A stretch of DNA of 64,000 bases from Actinoplanes xinjiangensis (GCF_003148685.1 NZ_QGGR01000002.1:248001-312000), one strand, 5' to 3'; positions 16,334 to 25,446 are shown, numbered from the stretch's first letter. Notes: generated by a model from the letters alone, not told the origin. Program-made: numbers and translations.

Positions 16334-16973
16334 TCGCGAGCATCGTCGGGACCGGCGAACCGCCCTCGACGAAACCCTCGAGTCGCAGGCCCGCCTCCAG
16401 GAAGGCGGTCAGCAGGGCGGGCAGGGGCCAGTGACTGGCACCGACCTTGTCGCGGACGCCTCGGTCGGTCCACGACGCCTTCGTCCAGTGCCCGTCGAGG
16501 TATCCGGGGCGGATGACCACCGCGGCCGGATCGCCGCGATCGGCGAACCCGCCACAGAACGCCGGGTGCACACCGATGTGAACGAACCGCCCACCCGGGC
16601 GCAGGACCCGGCTGACCTCACGCAGCACGGCCGGGTAGCCGGGCATGTCGGTGTGCGCCATCACCGAGATCGCCGCGTCCACCGAGCCGTCCCGCAGCGG
16701 GAGCCGGGTCGCGTCGGCGCGGGCGACCGGCAGCCGGCCGGACGCGTGCCGCAGCATCCCGGCGGACAGGTCGACGCCGACCGGGCTCCAGCCGAGCCCG
16801 CGCACCTGGGCCGCATGGACGCCGGTGCCACAGCCGATCTCCAGGCAGCGGCCCCGGCCCGGACCGAGCTGCCCGGTGATCGCCTGCCGGACACCCAGCG
16901 GGTCACCGGGCAGGGTGACCGGCAGGAACTCGGTCTCGTACCAGTCCGCGATCTCGTCGTAGACCGCCTTCAT
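16299..16973 (-). CDS. Class I SAM-dependent methyltransferase
   Basis: The 224-residue protein has a Rossmann methyltransferase core: LEIGCGTGVHAAQV (motif I), VGVDLSAGM (motif II) and VSRVLRPGGRFVHIGVHP. The N-terminus YDEIADWYETEF is typical of small-molecule methyltransferases of the UbiE/Methyltransf_11 type. Substrate unknown. The ATG is preceded by TACCTT at 6 nt (leaderless). The 3' end overlaps the small membrane protein gene on the other strand by 35 bp. Confidence 0.85.
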   Translation of the reverse strand: MKAVYDEIADWYETEFLPVTLPGDPLGVRQAITGQLGPGRGRCLEIGCGTGVHAAQVRGLGWSPVGVDLSAGMLRHASGRLPVARADATRLPLRDGSVDAAISVMAHTDMPGYPAVLREVSRVLRPGGRFVHIGVHPAFCGGFADRGDPAAVVIRPGYLDGHWTKASWTDRGVRDKVGASHWPLPALLTAFLEAGLRLEGFVEGGSPVPTMLAIRTSSASRQYP

Positions 16974-17057
16974 CCGTAGAAGGTATACCCAGCACTACCC
17001 CGGAAGGTGTCCCTGAACGGCTGGGCCGGGCCCCTCGCCGCTGGCTACCGTGAGCCG

Positions 17058-18311
17058 GTGCTGATCGATGACCTGAAGGACCGCCGCTACCTGCTCACGG
17101 CCCGGCCGTGGTGGTCGCTGCTGCACCTGGCGGTGACCGCCGTGCTCGCCGCGCCGGTCGCGTTCGGCTTCTGGATGCTGATGCTGCCCTGGCTGGTCGC
17201 CGGGCAGGACGTCACCGAGGGCCGGGAGCCACCGGCGGCCGTGGTCGTCCTGATACTGACGTCGGCGTTCCTGTTCGCCGCCGCCGGACCGGCCGTGGCG
17301 CTGCCGCTGGCCGCGGTGGAGCGGCGCCGGTTGCGGCTGCCCGCCCCGCACCGGCCACTGATGTCCGGCCCGGTCGCCTGGTTCGTGGCCCGCTACCGTG
17401 AGGAGTCGACGTGGCGGGCCGTCGCCTACGCGGTGCTGCTCGCCCTGGCCGCTCCCCTGCTCGTGCTGGGTGCCACCCTGCTCGCCGTCGTCGAGGCGGT
17501 GCTGCTGTTCAGCCCGTGGATCGCCGAGTGGCGGCTCGGTGACCTGGTGATCCACGGCGGGCCCGAGTCGGTGCCGTTCATGTTCCTCGGTCTCGCCGGG
17601 CTCCCCCTCGTGCTCTATCTCGCCGGCGCCGTGGCGGCGCTGCACACCGCCCTGGCCCGGCGGCTGCTCGGCGGCACCGACGTGCTGCGCGACCAGCTGA
17701 CCGAGGTGTCGCTGTCCCGGGCGCGGCTGGTCGACGCGTTCGACGCCGAGCGCCGCCGGATCGAGCGCGACCTGCACGACGGCGCCCAGCACCGGCTCAC
17801 CAGCCTCACCCTCCAGCTCGGCATGGCCCGGCTGGACCTGCCCGGTGACTCGCCCGCCGCCGAGCCGCTGGGGCGGGCCCACGACCAGGCCAAGGAGCTG
17901 ATGGTGGTGCTGCGCGACCTGGTCCACGGCATCCGCCCGCAGACCCTTGCCGACCTGGGGCTGCCGGCCGCCCTGTGGGAGTTGGCCGCCAACTCGCCGG
18001 TGCCGGTCGCGGTGGACGCCGACGCGATCGCCGGCCGGCTGCCGGAGCGGGTCGAGACCACCGCCTACTTCGTGGCCGCGGAGGCCCTGACCAACGTCGC
18101 CAAACACGCCCGCGCCGCATCCGTGCAGGTGCGCCTCACCCGGTCCGGGGAGGCGATCGTGCTGGAGATCCTCGACGACGGCCGGGGCGGGGCCGACCCG
18201 GCCCGCGGCTCCGGGCTCACCGGGCTGGCCGACCGGGTCGCCGCGGCCGGCGGCAAACTGCTGCTGGCCAGCCCGTCCGGCGGGCCGACCCTGCTGCGGG
18301 TCGAGCTGTGA
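17058..18311 (+). CDS. NarL-type sensor histidine kinase
   Basis: The ~417-residue membrane kinase has four or more N-terminal TM helices (about 20-195) acting as sensor domain, then a HisKA_3 dimerisation helix (ERRRIERDLHDGAQHRLTSL, phospho-acceptor His) and a HATPase domain (AAEALTNVAKHA; LDDGRGG; GSGLTGLADRV). GTG 17058 is chosen because TACCGT sits 6 nt upstream; GTG 17007 would add 17 residues. Its stop overlaps the response regulator start by 4 nt (GTGA). Signal unknown. Confidence 0.88.
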   Translation: MLIDDLKDRRYLLTARPWWSLLHLAVTAVLAAPVAFGFWMLMLPWLVAGQDVTEGREPPAAVVVLILTSAFLFAAAGPAVALPLAAVERRRLRLPAPHRPLMSGPVAWFVARYREESTWRAVAYAVLLALAAPLLVLGATLLAVVEAVLLFSPWIAEWRLGDLVIHGGPESVPFMFLGLAGLPLVLYLAGAVAALHTALARRLLGGTDVLRDQLTEVSLSRARLVDAFDAERRRIERDLHDGAQHRLTSLTLQLGMARLDLPGDSPAAEPLGRAHDQAKELMVVLRDLVHGIRPQTLADLGLPAALWELAANSPVPVAVDADAIAGRLPERVETTAYFVAAEALTNVAKHARAASVQVRLTRSGEAIVLEILDDGRGGADPARGSGLTGLADRVAAAGGKLLLASPSGGPTLLRVEL

Positions 18312-18949
18312 CCCGGGTCGTCCTGGCCGAGGACGGTGTCCTGCTGCGTGAGGGTCTGGTCGGGGTGCTGGTCCGGTTCGGGTTCGAGGTGGTCGCCGCG
18401 GTCGGTGACGCCGCCGAGCTGATGACCGCGGTCGACCGGCACGGGCCGGAGCTGGTGATCACCGACATCAAGATGCCGCCGTCCTTTCAGGACGAGGGGC
18501 TCCGGGCGGCGGTCCGGCTCCGGCAGAACCGCCCCGGCCTCCCGGTCATCGTGCTCAGCCAGTATGTGCAGCACGACTATGCCGCCGACCTGATCGGCAC
18601 CGGCGACGGCGTCGGATATCTGCTCAAGGACCGGGTCGCCGACATCACCGAGTTCGTGGCCGCGCTGCGCACCGTGGTCACCGGTGGCACGGTCGTCGAT
18701 CCGGACGTGGTGCGCCGCCTGATCAGCCGACCACAGGATCCGCTCGCCGGTCTCTCCGGCCGGGAGCGGGAGGTGCTGGCCCTGATCGCCGAGGGCCGGT
18801 CCAACTCGGCGATCGCGGCGGCCCTGTTCATCAGCGACCCGGCGGTCGGCAAACACGTCGGCAACATCCTGGCCAAGCTGGGCCTGCCACCGACCGACGA
18901 CACCAACCGGCGGGTGCTGGCGGTGCTGGCCTATCTGAGATCCCGATGA
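18308..18949 (+). CDS. NarL/LuxR family response regulator
   Basis: This 213-residue protein has a receiver domain with acidic pair LAEDGV, phospho-acceptor Asp in LVITDIKMPP and Lys in GYLLKDRV, then a LuxR-type HTH (LSGREREVLALIAEGRSNSA, AVGKHVGNILAKLGL). It is the cognate partner of the kinase whose stop codon it overlaps. Targets unknown; no obvious regulated operon is adjacent. Confidence 0.92.
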   Translation: MTRVVLAEDGVLLREGLVGVLVRFGFEVVAAVGDAAELMTAVDRHGPELVITDIKMPPSFQDEGLRAAVRLRQNRPGLPVIVLSQYVQHDYAADLIGTGDGVGYLLKDRVADITEFVAALRTVVTGGTVVDPDVVRRLISRPQDPLAGLSGREREVLALIAEGRSNSAIAAALFISDPAVGKHVGNILAKLGLPPTDDTNRRVLAVLAYLRSR

Positions 18950-18973
18950 CGCCCAGCGCCTCCGCCCAGCGGG

Positions 18974-19047
18974 TCAAATGATCCTCCGCCCTCCGCCCTC
19001 CGCCCTCCGCCTTTCGCCTCCGCCCTCCGCCCTTCGCCCTTCGCCAG
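18974..19047. repeat. CTCCGCC heptamer minisatellite
   Basis: CTCCGCC and CTTCGCC units repeat about ten times directly after the response-regulator gene. They begin an ~900-bp gene-free stretch (18950-19847) that also holds a second simple-repeat tract, a dispersed element and an inverted-repeat element. Confidence 0.8.
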
Positions 19048-19299
19048 CGGAGGGCTTCCGGAGTCAGGGGCTGCCCCGCTCATCCGCGATCTCGTGGAGG
19101 GCCGGCACATCGTCGTCGCTGAAGTTCACATGATGTCGTCGCGGTCTCTGAACGGCTGCTCCCGGAACACCTGACCCGGCTTGCCGCGGATCGGGATCCT
19201 TGCCGACCGGTTCTCCTGTGACTGCCGGGCACACCAGCGTCCGGCGCTGCCGGGAGCCGGTGCGTGCCGGCCCGCCGGTTCCGCCGCGTCGCCGCATCG

Positions 19300-19390
19300 T
19301 TGGTCCCGCCACGCCACGCCACCACTCCCGCCGCGCCGCGCACCACCACTCCCGCCACGCCGCCGGTCGCGACGCCGGTCGCGGCCGGGA
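19300..19390. repeat. Cytosine-rich simple-repeat tract
   Basis: Short units such as CCACGCCACGCCACCACTCC and GCCGGTCGCGACGCCGGTCG repeat imperfectly. The tract directly abuts copy A of the dispersed element, just as a (CAGCGACCC)n tract abuts copy B at 53 kb. Confidence 0.65.
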
Positions 19391-19595
19391 TGATTGACTG
19401 ATGCGGGTTGCCGACGGCAGGGGCGGCGACGTTGGCCGGCGCACACGATCGCTCAACGTGGGCTCGGACATACGTCATGGCATGCACCGACGCACACGAT
19501 CTGCCGATCGTGCGCGTTCACCCAGGTCATGGCGATGACAGCAGCTCACATAAGCGTTGTGTGCGCTCCCGTCATCGCTCGCAGATCACAGGTCC
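19391..19595. repeat. Dispersed ~200-bp intergenic element, copy A
   Basis: This stretch aligns with 53051-53255, the same way round. Long matching blocks include GGCGACGTTGGCCGGCGCAC, AACGTGGG, ATACGTC, GCGTTCA, GGTCATG and CGATGACAGCAGC. By eye roughly three quarters of positions match. A hairpin at about 19490-19517 (12 bp, one mismatch) has a counterpart in copy B. Read on the minus strand, both copies begin a small Cys-containing ORF (MTWVNAH... here, MTRLNAH... in copy B) and both contain CAPANVA, but copy A has a 1-nt indel between the two parts. Both copies lie between convergent genes. Confidence 0.8.
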
Positions 19596-19640
19596 GGACG
19601 GTGCAACCGCTACCGGCGCCGGGCTGCCCATCTGCGGGCA

Positions 19641-19771
19641 CTAGAAAGCTTGCGGTGCCGAGGTCTGACCCCGTCCTTCCGCGTTCTTTGTCGAAAGCCG
19701 TCACACCGTCATCGCGGAACTCCACAAGATCGCGGTGCGGGCCGCAGACCTCGACACCGGAAGCTCTCTAG
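19641..19771. mobile_element. MITE-like element with 27-bp terminal inverted repeats
   Basis: The ends 19641-19667 and 19745-19771 are inverted copies matching at 24 of 27 positions, starting CTAGAAAGCTTGCGGTG on the left and CTAGAGAGCTTCCGGTG when the right is reverse-complemented. The interior is also partly self-complementary. At 131 bp, without a transposase, it fits a miniature inverted-repeat element. A third partial end (CCGGAAGTTCTCTAG, 19838-19852) supplies the TAG stop of the adjacent methyltransferase gene. Confidence 0.6.
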
Positions 19772-19847
19772 CTGTCGGATGCGTGCAGCTCACCACGATT
19801 CCGGCCTCGGCGCGGCGCGCAGAAACGAGGCCCTATCCGGAAGTTCT

Positions 19848-21137
19848 CTAGCGGGCGGCGGGCGGTGTCAGCGTCCAGCGGGTCGGGGACCAGATCGGCG
19901 CGGCCGGGTCGCCGACCAGGGCGAAACCGATCCGCCACGCGTTCATCGACGGCCGGTCCAGTGCCCACCAGCGGTCGGACAGCGCCGTGCCGACGGCCGC
20001 GCATCGCTCCGCCTGCGGTCCCGAGGCGAGGATCGCCCCGTCGGCCAGCACCACCGCGCCACCCGTGCCACTGTCGTCGAGCACCGCGAGGTAACTCTGC
20101 TCCCGGCCGGGGATCGACGCGTGGCTGACCCGGTGGTGCCAGGCGGCGGCCGCGAACCAGAGACCACGGTAGGCCTCAGCGTCGAGCGCTGGTTTCCAGC
20201 GGGCCGGCGACACCTCGTCCAGGCCCTCCAGACCGGAGGCCACCGGTGGGTGGCTGCGCGGATGGCGGGCACCGAGCGGCCCGGCGGCGCTCATGAAACC
20301 GGCCGAGCAGACCACGGTCGCGGTGAGCGGACCGGTGCGGGCGTCCTGGACCGCCCGGCCTCCCTGAACCGAACGCACCTCCGGAACCGGCGGGCCGCTG
20401 AAAACCGGGAACCCGTCCTGAATCGGAGGGCCATCCTGCGTCGGCGGCCCGCCCGGACCTGGGTGCCGGCCTGGGACCGGGGGCCCGCCCGAGACCGGGG
20501 GCCCGCCCGAGACCGGGGGCCCGCCCGAGACCGGGCGGATGTCGAGGACCGGGTGGATGCCGCCGTGCCCGACCGGGACGATCAGGCGGCCGTCGGGATC
20601 CAGGCGGTCCAGCCAGTGCGGGGAGATGCCGGCGACGCCGACGGTCACGATGATGCGGTCGTAACGTTCGAACGGGCCTCCGGTGTAGCCGTCGGCGGTC
20701 TCCACCCGTACCCCCGCGATGCCGGCCCGGGCCAGCGCGGACCGTGCCCGGGCCGCGACGTCGGCCTGAACGTCGACGGTGGTCACCACGGCGCCGAGCG
20801 AAGCGAGGAGTGCCGCGTTGTAACCGGTACCCGCGCCGATCTCGAGGACACGCATGCCCGGCGCCACGTCCAGCGCCTCGATCATGGCGGCCATCAGCGA
20901 CGGCTGGCTGGACGAGCTGACCGGGACCTCACCGGCGAGCTTGGTGACCAGCACGTCGTCGCTGTAGACCGTCGGCAGATACTCCGGGTCGGCGGGCACC
21001 ACACGCCGGCCGTCGCGGCGGTGGAATCCGTCGGCCACGAAGACCTCTCGTGGCACCGTCGCGAACGCCTCGGCCAGCGTGGGCGACAGGCCGTCACCAC
21101 GGATCAGCTCGAGGTAGCGCCGCCGGACGTCTTCCAT
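19848..21137 (-). CDS. Protein-L-isoaspartate O-methyltransferase-like protein with C-terminal extension
   Basis: Residues 1-200 of 429 form a PCMT-type domain: YSDDVLVTK, a Ser-rich SSSSQPSLMAAMIEAL segment and the SAM motif VLEIGAGTGYNAALL. A ~170-residue C-terminal domain is similar to extended actinobacterial PCMT homologues, some tied to RiPP modification; no precursor is seen here. Residues ~199-255 are a GGPPVS-type low-complexity insertion that includes an 18-bp triplicate. The start at 21137 has TACCGT 7 nt upstream. The TAG stop lies in the end of an inverted-repeat element, so the C-terminus may have been changed by insertion. Confidence 0.82.
   Translation of the reverse strand: MEDVRRRYLELIRGDGLSPTLAEAFATVPREVFVADGFHRRDGRRVVPADPEYLPTVYSDDVLVTKLAGEVPVSSSSQPSLMAAMIEALDVAPGMRVLEIGAGTGYNAALLASLGAVVTTVDVQADVAARARSALARAGIAGVRVETADGYTGGPFERYDRIIVTVGVAGISPHWLDRLDPDGRLIVPVGHGGIHPVLDIRPVSGGPPVSGGPPVSGGPPVPGRHPGPGGPPTQDGPPIQDGFPVFSGPPVPEVRSVQGGRAVQDARTGPLTATVVCSAGFMSAAGPLGARHPRSHPPVASGLEGLDEVSPARWKPALDAEAYRGLWFAAAAWHHRVSHASIPGREQSYLAVLDDSGTGGAVVLADGAILASGPQAERCAAVGTALSDRWWALDRPSMNAWRIGFALVGDPAAPIWSPTRWTLTPPAAR
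20477..20533 (-). repeat. 18-bp tandem triplicate inside the PCMT-like gene
   Basis: Three adjacent copies of an 18-bp unit (GGGGGCCCGCCCGAGACC frame) encode repeated SGGPPV. It forms the core of a ~55-residue Gly/Pro-rich insertion between the methyltransferase domain and the C-terminal domain. Confidence 0.85.
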
Positions 21138-21144
21138 GACTGAC

Positions 21145-21172
21145 ACGGTACGTAACGTGCCGCCGATACGGT
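21145..21172. promoter_or_regulatory. Back-to-back -10 elements for divergent leaderless genes
   Basis: TACCGT on the minus strand (21150-21145) lies 7 nt before the PCMT-like ATG at 21137, and TACGGT on the plus strand (21167-21172) lies 7 nt before GTG 21180. Only 42 bp separate the two start codons, so the promoters overlap and transcription is probably mutually dependent. Confidence 0.6.
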
Positions 21173-21179
21173 GAGAACT

Positions 21180-22037
21180 GTGGATATCTCCGAGGTCGGC
21201 TGCACCCTGGAATTCGACGTCACCGAGCCCGCCGAGATCGCGCTACAGGTCGCGGTGTCCGGCGCCGTCTCGGAGACGTTGCTGGTCAACGGCGTCGCCG
21301 TCGACCGGCAGCTGATCACTGCGGGCAAGGGCGCGCTGGTCGTGCGGTACTCGGCGGCGGTTCCGCCCGGATCGGTACCGCCCCCGGTCACCGACGAGGA
21401 ACGCATCGTCGCGTTGCGGCCGAGCCGCTACTGCCCGTCCGACCGGCTCGGCGGATTCGCCGCCACCCGCTTCGGCACCTCGGTGCCGGACGGCGCGGGC
21501 TTCAGCACCTCCCAGCCGGACGGCGCGAGCTTCGGCACCGCTCTGCCGGACGGCGCGGGCTTCGGCGGCTCCCGGGCCGGGGACGGCACCGCCGGCACGG
21601 TTCGGGCGATCACCGACTGGGTGTACGAGCACATCACCTACCAGGGCGGAAGCAGTGGCCCCACGACCGACGCGGTGGACACCCTGCTCGCCGGCGCCGG
21701 GGTGTGCCGCGACTTCGCGCACCTGACCGCCACCCTGTGCCGGGCCCGCAACATCCCGGCCCGGGTCGCCGCCGTCTACGCGCCCGGGCTGTCCCCGATG
21801 GACTTCCACCTGGTGGTGGAGACCGCGATCGACGGCCACTGGCGGGTGTGGGACGCGACGCGGTTGGCGCCCCGGCAGTCGCTGATCCGGATCGCCACCG
21901 GCCGCGACGCCGCCGACACCGCGTTCGCGACCACGCTGTCCGGGGCGCTCACCCTGACCGGCACCGAGATCCTGGCGGTCGCCGGCGGGAATCTGCCGTT
22001 CGACGACCACCGGGATCTGGTGTCACTGCCGGGCTGA
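21180..22037 (+). CDS. Transglutaminase-like cysteine protease family protein
   Basis: The ~285-residue protein has a transglutaminase-like core with a plausible Cys-His-Asp triad: GVCRDFAHL, MDFHLVVE and WRVWDAT. The N-terminal ~80 residues form a beta-rich domain found in many bacterial members. Between them (residues ~98-135) lies a run of three PDGAGF/PDGASF repeats. GTG 21180 is preferred (TACGGT 7 nt upstream); 21171 is also in frame. No signal peptide is seen. Activity could be peptidase or amidase. The stop overlaps the convergent APH-like gene by 15 bp. Confidence 0.82.
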   Translation: MDISEVGCTLEFDVTEPAEIALQVAVSGAVSETLLVNGVAVDRQLITAGKGALVVRYSAAVPPGSVPPPVTDEERIVALRPSRYCPSDRLGGFAATRFGTSVPDGAGFSTSQPDGASFGTALPDGAGFGGSRAGDGTAGTVRAITDWVYEHITYQGGSSGPTTDAVDTLLAGAGVCRDFAHLTATLCRARNIPARVAAVYAPGLSPMDFHLVVETAIDGHWRVWDATRLAPRQSLIRIATGRDAADTAFATTLSGALTLTGTEILAVAGGNLPFDDHRDLVSLPG

Positions 22038-23150
22038 GTCAACCGCGGTCTGTAGGCACCGGCGCACGTCGTCGGCGTGGTACGGCCACTCGGACGGCTC
22101 GATCTGCGCCATGAACGTGTCGTAGACGGCCGCCTGACGCAGGAACTCCACCGGTTGCAGCAGCTCGGCGGCCCGTAGTGCGTCGTACTCCGGCCACAGC
22201 TTCGCCCATGCGGCGAGGACCTCCGGCTCGCCCCGCATCCGTACCGCGTCGAAGGCGGGGTTGCCGATCACCGCGTCACCCCAGTCGACGATGGTGAACG
22301 ATTCGCCGTCCTGGATCACGTTGCCCATGTGCAGGTCACCGTGCACGAGAGTGTCCGGGAGACCGCACTCGGCGACGGCGGCGAGCCGGCGCGGAAGGTC
22401 GTCCAGCAACTCCCGCAGACCCGGAATGCCGGGAAGGTGCGGCGCGGCGATCCGCGGCAGGCCGTCCAGCGACAGCGCCGGGACTCCCGCGGCACGCAGC
22501 TCGTCGACCCGGCCGGCGAAGTGTTGCTGCACCGGTTGCAGCGCGGCCAGCACCTGAGCCCGGAAGGGCGGCGCGGCGCCGTAACGGTCCTCGCCGGGCA
22601 CGTGGGTGATCAGGGCACGGCCCTCGTCACCGGCGGCCAGCACGTACGGCACCAGGCCCGGTGAGACCGCGTCGACCATGCGCAGGACGGCCGCCTCGTG
22701 TGCGAAGAACGGCGGCACCTGCTTGAGCCAGGCCACCGGCACACCGTCGGGGCCGTCGAACCGCCAGATCGCCGACAGGTTCCAGGTGCGCTGCTGGTGG
22801 GCGGTCAGCCCGGACAGCCCGATCCGGTCCAGGGCACCGGCTGCCCAGGCCAGCGACGCGGAGGCGCCGGCCGCCTCGGCGTACGCCGCGCGCAGCGGAT
22901 GCGGCGACAGGTCGACGTCGGCCGGCAGCAGACCGGCCGGCCGCTCGGGGGTCATCGCCAGATAGGTGACGTGCCCGCCGGGTGGATCCTGATCACCGTG
23001 CAGCAGGCGCAGCACGGTGACGTCGATGCCGGCGCCGGCCAGCACGCCGGCGGAGTCCTGCCACCAGGGCACCTCCACGGTGAACGGGGGCAGCTGTCCG
23101 AGAAGCTCGCCCGACGGATCGACGAGCACCAGAGTGACGGTACGGCTCAC
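22023..23150 (-). CDS. Aminoglycoside phosphotransferase-fold protein with an extra N-terminal domain
   Basis: Residues ~110-375 form an APH/choline-kinase fold with the catalytic loop LVHGDLHMGNVI and metal motif FTIVDWGD. Residues 1-105 form a separate small beta-containing domain (TVTLVLVDPSGELLGQLPPF). The gene is the last of an allantoinase-allantoicase-APH set (GTGA overlap with allantoicase), so a role in ureide metabolism is more likely than antibiotic resistance, though I cannot name a substrate. The kinase signature residues look intact. Confidence 0.75.
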   Translation of the reverse strand: MSRTVTLVLVDPSGELLGQLPPFTVEVPWWQDSAGVLAGAGIDVTVLRLLHGDQDPPGGHVTYLAMTPERPAGLLPADVDLSPHPLRAAYAEAAGASASLAWAAGALDRIGLSGLTAHQQRTWNLSAIWRFDGPDGVPVAWLKQVPPFFAHEAAVLRMVDAVSPGLVPYVLAAGDEGRALITHVPGEDRYGAAPPFRAQVLAALQPVQQHFAGRVDELRAAGVPALSLDGLPRIAAPHLPGIPGLRELLDDLPRRLAAVAECGLPDTLVHGDLHMGNVIQDGESFTIVDWGDAVIGNPAFDAVRMRGEPEVLAAWAKLWPEYDALRAAELLQPVEFLRQAAVYDTFMAQIEPSEWPYHADDVRRCLQTAVDSARQ

Positions 23151-24118
23151 CGGCCGAGTCTCGCATGCAGGAACTTGCGGTCGGCACGCCCCAGCAGGCG
23201 CAGCCGGGCCATGCCGCCGTCCGGGAAGATGTCCAGCCGGACCTGCGTCACCTCGGGCGCCTCGGCGAGCGCGAACCGGTGCGGCGTGTCCGGGCGCAGC
23301 GCCACCCGTCGCAGCAGTTCGTGCGGGAGGCCGTCGCTGTCGAAACCGGTGAGCGTGGCCCCGCCGGGGGCGTTGCCCTTGAAGTGGCTGGTGTCCAGGT
23401 CGGCGAAGCGCAGCACCGCCGGGGCGGCGAGCCGTACCAGCACCCAGTCGTTGCCGTCGTCACGGCGCCGCGACGTCTCCCACCCGTCGCCCATGTTGCG
23501 GGCCAGACCCGGCATCAGCATCCGTTGCGGGTTGCCGTAGAACATGTTGCTGCAGTCGACGACGGTGGCACCGTATTCGGCGGCGGCCACGTCGAACACC
23601 TTCGGCAGCAGTTCCGGGTCGGGTACCACCTCACCGTGCACGCGCAGGCGGGCCACTCCGCCGTCCGGGAAGATGTTGAGCCGCACGTGCGTGAACCGGT
23701 GACGGTCCTCCACCGGGTACAGGTTGCGGCCGTCGCCCTTCAGCGGTGACTTCGGCAGGATCTCCACCCAGTCGGCGGTGGCCAGTTCGTCCGGGCCGGG
23801 ATAGCCGGGCATCTCCACGGCCTCGACCGAGGCGTACGGCGGGAAGTTGCCGGTGAAGAACGCGGTGTCGATGTCGACGCCGTGGACCACACCGGGCGCG
23901 CCCAGCCGGATGATCGCGAAGTCGTGACCCGGGGTCCGGCGGCGGCGGGTCTCCCAGCCGTCGTAGACCTGTCCTTTGTGGTCGAACGTCTTCGGCGCGT
24001 GACCCGGCGTGCCCGGCAGCACCAGGTGGTCGGCGGCGGCGAAGAACTCGTCGTTGGCGTGCACGACGCCTCCGCCGAACGCCCGGGACGCGAGGTCGGG
24101 CAGCGCGCTGAAGTCCAT
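23147..24118 (-). CDS. alc: Allantoicase
   Basis: The 323-residue protein contains the two homologous beta-sandwich repeats of allantoicase, each with a GWET-R signature (VYDGWETRRRRTPGHD and GDGWETSRRRDDGND) and a paired RLNIFPDGGVARLR / RLDIFPDGGMARLR segment. It hydrolyses allantoate to ureidoglycolate and urea. The ATG overlaps the allantoinase stop by 1 nt (TGATG), so the two consecutive steps are translationally coupled. Confidence 0.95.
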   Translation of the reverse strand: MDFSALPDLASRAFGGGVVHANDEFFAAADHLVLPGTPGHAPKTFDHKGQVYDGWETRRRRTPGHDFAIIRLGAPGVVHGVDIDTAFFTGNFPPYASVEAVEMPGYPGPDELATADWVEILPKSPLKGDGRNLYPVEDRHRFTHVRLNIFPDGGVARLRVHGEVVPDPELLPKVFDVAAAEYGATVVDCSNMFYGNPQRMLMPGLARNMGDGWETSRRRDDGNDWVLVRLAAPAVLRFADLDTSHFKGNAPGGATLTGFDSDGLPHELLRRVALRPDTPHRFALAEAPEVTQVRLDIFPDGGMARLRLLGRADRKFLHARLGR

Positions 24119-25428
24119 CAGATCTCCCTTGCCAGGAACTTTCCGCCGGCGTTGTCGCCGGTCACCACGCTTCCGCGCAGCCAGGTGGTGCGGACCACAC
24201 CCCGCAGGACCTTTCCGGCGTACGGCGTGACCGGGTTCCGGTGATGCAGCGCGTGCACGTCGACGACGAACTCCCGGTCCGGCTCGAATGCCACCAGATC
24301 CGCGTCGGCGCCGACCATGATGCGGCCCTTGTTCCGCAATCCCACCAGATCGGCGGGGCGGCGCGCCATCCACTTCACCACGTCCGCGAGGGTATGCCCC
24401 CGTTCGGCGGCCGCGGTCCAGATCACCGGAAGACCCAGCTGCACCGAGGCGATCCCGCCCCACGCGGCCGCGAAGTCACCGGTGTCCTGCCGTTTCAGGT
24501 CGGGGGTGCACGGCGAGTGGTCGCTCACCACGCACGTGATCAGGCCGTCGGCCAGCGCCTCCCACAGTCGGTCGGCGTTCTCCGCGTCCCGGATCGGCGG
24601 GCAGCACTTGAACTCGGTGGCGCCGTCCGGGATCACGGCCGCGTCCAGAGTCAGGTAGTGCGGGCAGGTCTCGGCGGTCACCCGTACCCCCTCGGCTCTC
24701 GCCCGGGCGATCAGCGGGAGCGCGGAGGCGGCGGAGAGATGCAGGATGTGGGCGCGACGGCCCGCGGCGCGGGCCACCGCGATGGCGGTGCCGACCGCGG
24801 CATGCTCGGCGTCCTGCGGGCGGGAGTCCAAGAAGTCGGCGTACGCCGCCGAACTCGCCGCCTCGCGCAGATGATCCGGGTCCTCGGCGTGGATGACGAA
24901 CAGCGCGTCGACCGCGTTCATCGCCTCGGCGAGCTGCCCCGCGTCGACCGGCGGGAACTCGGGCACACCGGAGTCGGCGAGGAACGACTTGAAACCGAAG
25001 ACACCGTCGGCGTGCAGGCCCGGCAGGTCGGCGGCGTTGCCCGGGATCGCGCCGCCCCAGAATCCGACGTCGACGTGGCACTGACCGGCTGCGGCCGCCT
25101 GTTTGATCTTCAGGGCCGCGGTGGTCACGGTCGGCGGCAGGCTGTTCAGCGGCATGTCGATGATGGTGGTGACGCCGCCGGCCGCGGCCGCCCGGGTCGC
25201 CGTGGCGAACCCCTCCCACTCGGTCCGGCCCGGCTCGTTGACGTGCACATGGGTGTCCACCAGGCCGGGGAGCAACGCGGTGTCGCCGAGATCGATGTCC
25301 TGCGCCGCCTGCACCACGGCGTCGTAGGGCAGCACCGCCGCGATCGTCCCGCCCTCCACCACGACCGCCGCCGCCCGCTCGCCGTCCGGTGTCGTGACGC
25401 GCCGCGAACGCACTACAAGATCAGCCAT
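24118..25428 (-). CDS. allB: Allantoinase
   Basis: This 436-residue amidohydrolase has the metal ligands of allantoinase: [18 protein letters not shown] (HxH), the carboxylated Lys in [11 protein letters not shown], later His in HILHLSA and CPHYLT, and Asp in VVSDHSPC. It opens the hydantoin ring of allantoin to allantoate. Length fits the family. TAGGGT lies 6 nt before the ATG (leaderless), and three direct repeats containing GGTGAAACAAAG lie immediately upstream of that -10, making regulated expression likely. Confidence 0.95.
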   Translation of the reverse strand: MADLVVRSRRVTTPDGERAAAVVVEGGTIAAVLPYDAVVQAAQDIDLGDTALLPGLVDTHVHVNEPGRTEWEGFATATRAAAAGGVTTIIDMPLNSLPPTVTTAALKIKQAAAAGQCHVDVGFWGGAIPGNAADLPGLHADGVFGFKSFLADSGVPEFPPVDAGQLAEAMNAVDALFVIHAEDPDHLREAASSAAYADFLDSRPQDAEHAAVGTAIAVARAAGRRAHILHLSAASALPLIARARAEGVRVTAETCPHYLTLDAAVIPDGATEFKCCPPIRDAENADRLWEALADGLITCVVSDHSPCTPDLKRQDTGDFAAAWGGIASVQLGLPVIWTAAAERGHTLADVVKWMARRPADLVGLRNKGRIMVGADADLVAFEPDREFVVDVHALHHRNPVTPYAGKVLRGVVRTTWLRGSVVTGDNAGGKFLAREI

Positions 25429-25446
25429 GGGCCGACCCTATCGGCG

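Noticed and set aside
19080..19487. 135-codon minus-strand gene containing CAPANVA
   Set aside because: It overlaps the dispersed element and simple repeats; copy B differs by an indel in the frame, and no RBS or promoter is convincing.
22023..23150. Antibiotic resistance aminoglycoside phosphotransferase
   Set aside because: The fold is right, but it carries an extra N-terminal domain and is translationally coupled to allantoicase, which fits a metabolic kinase better.
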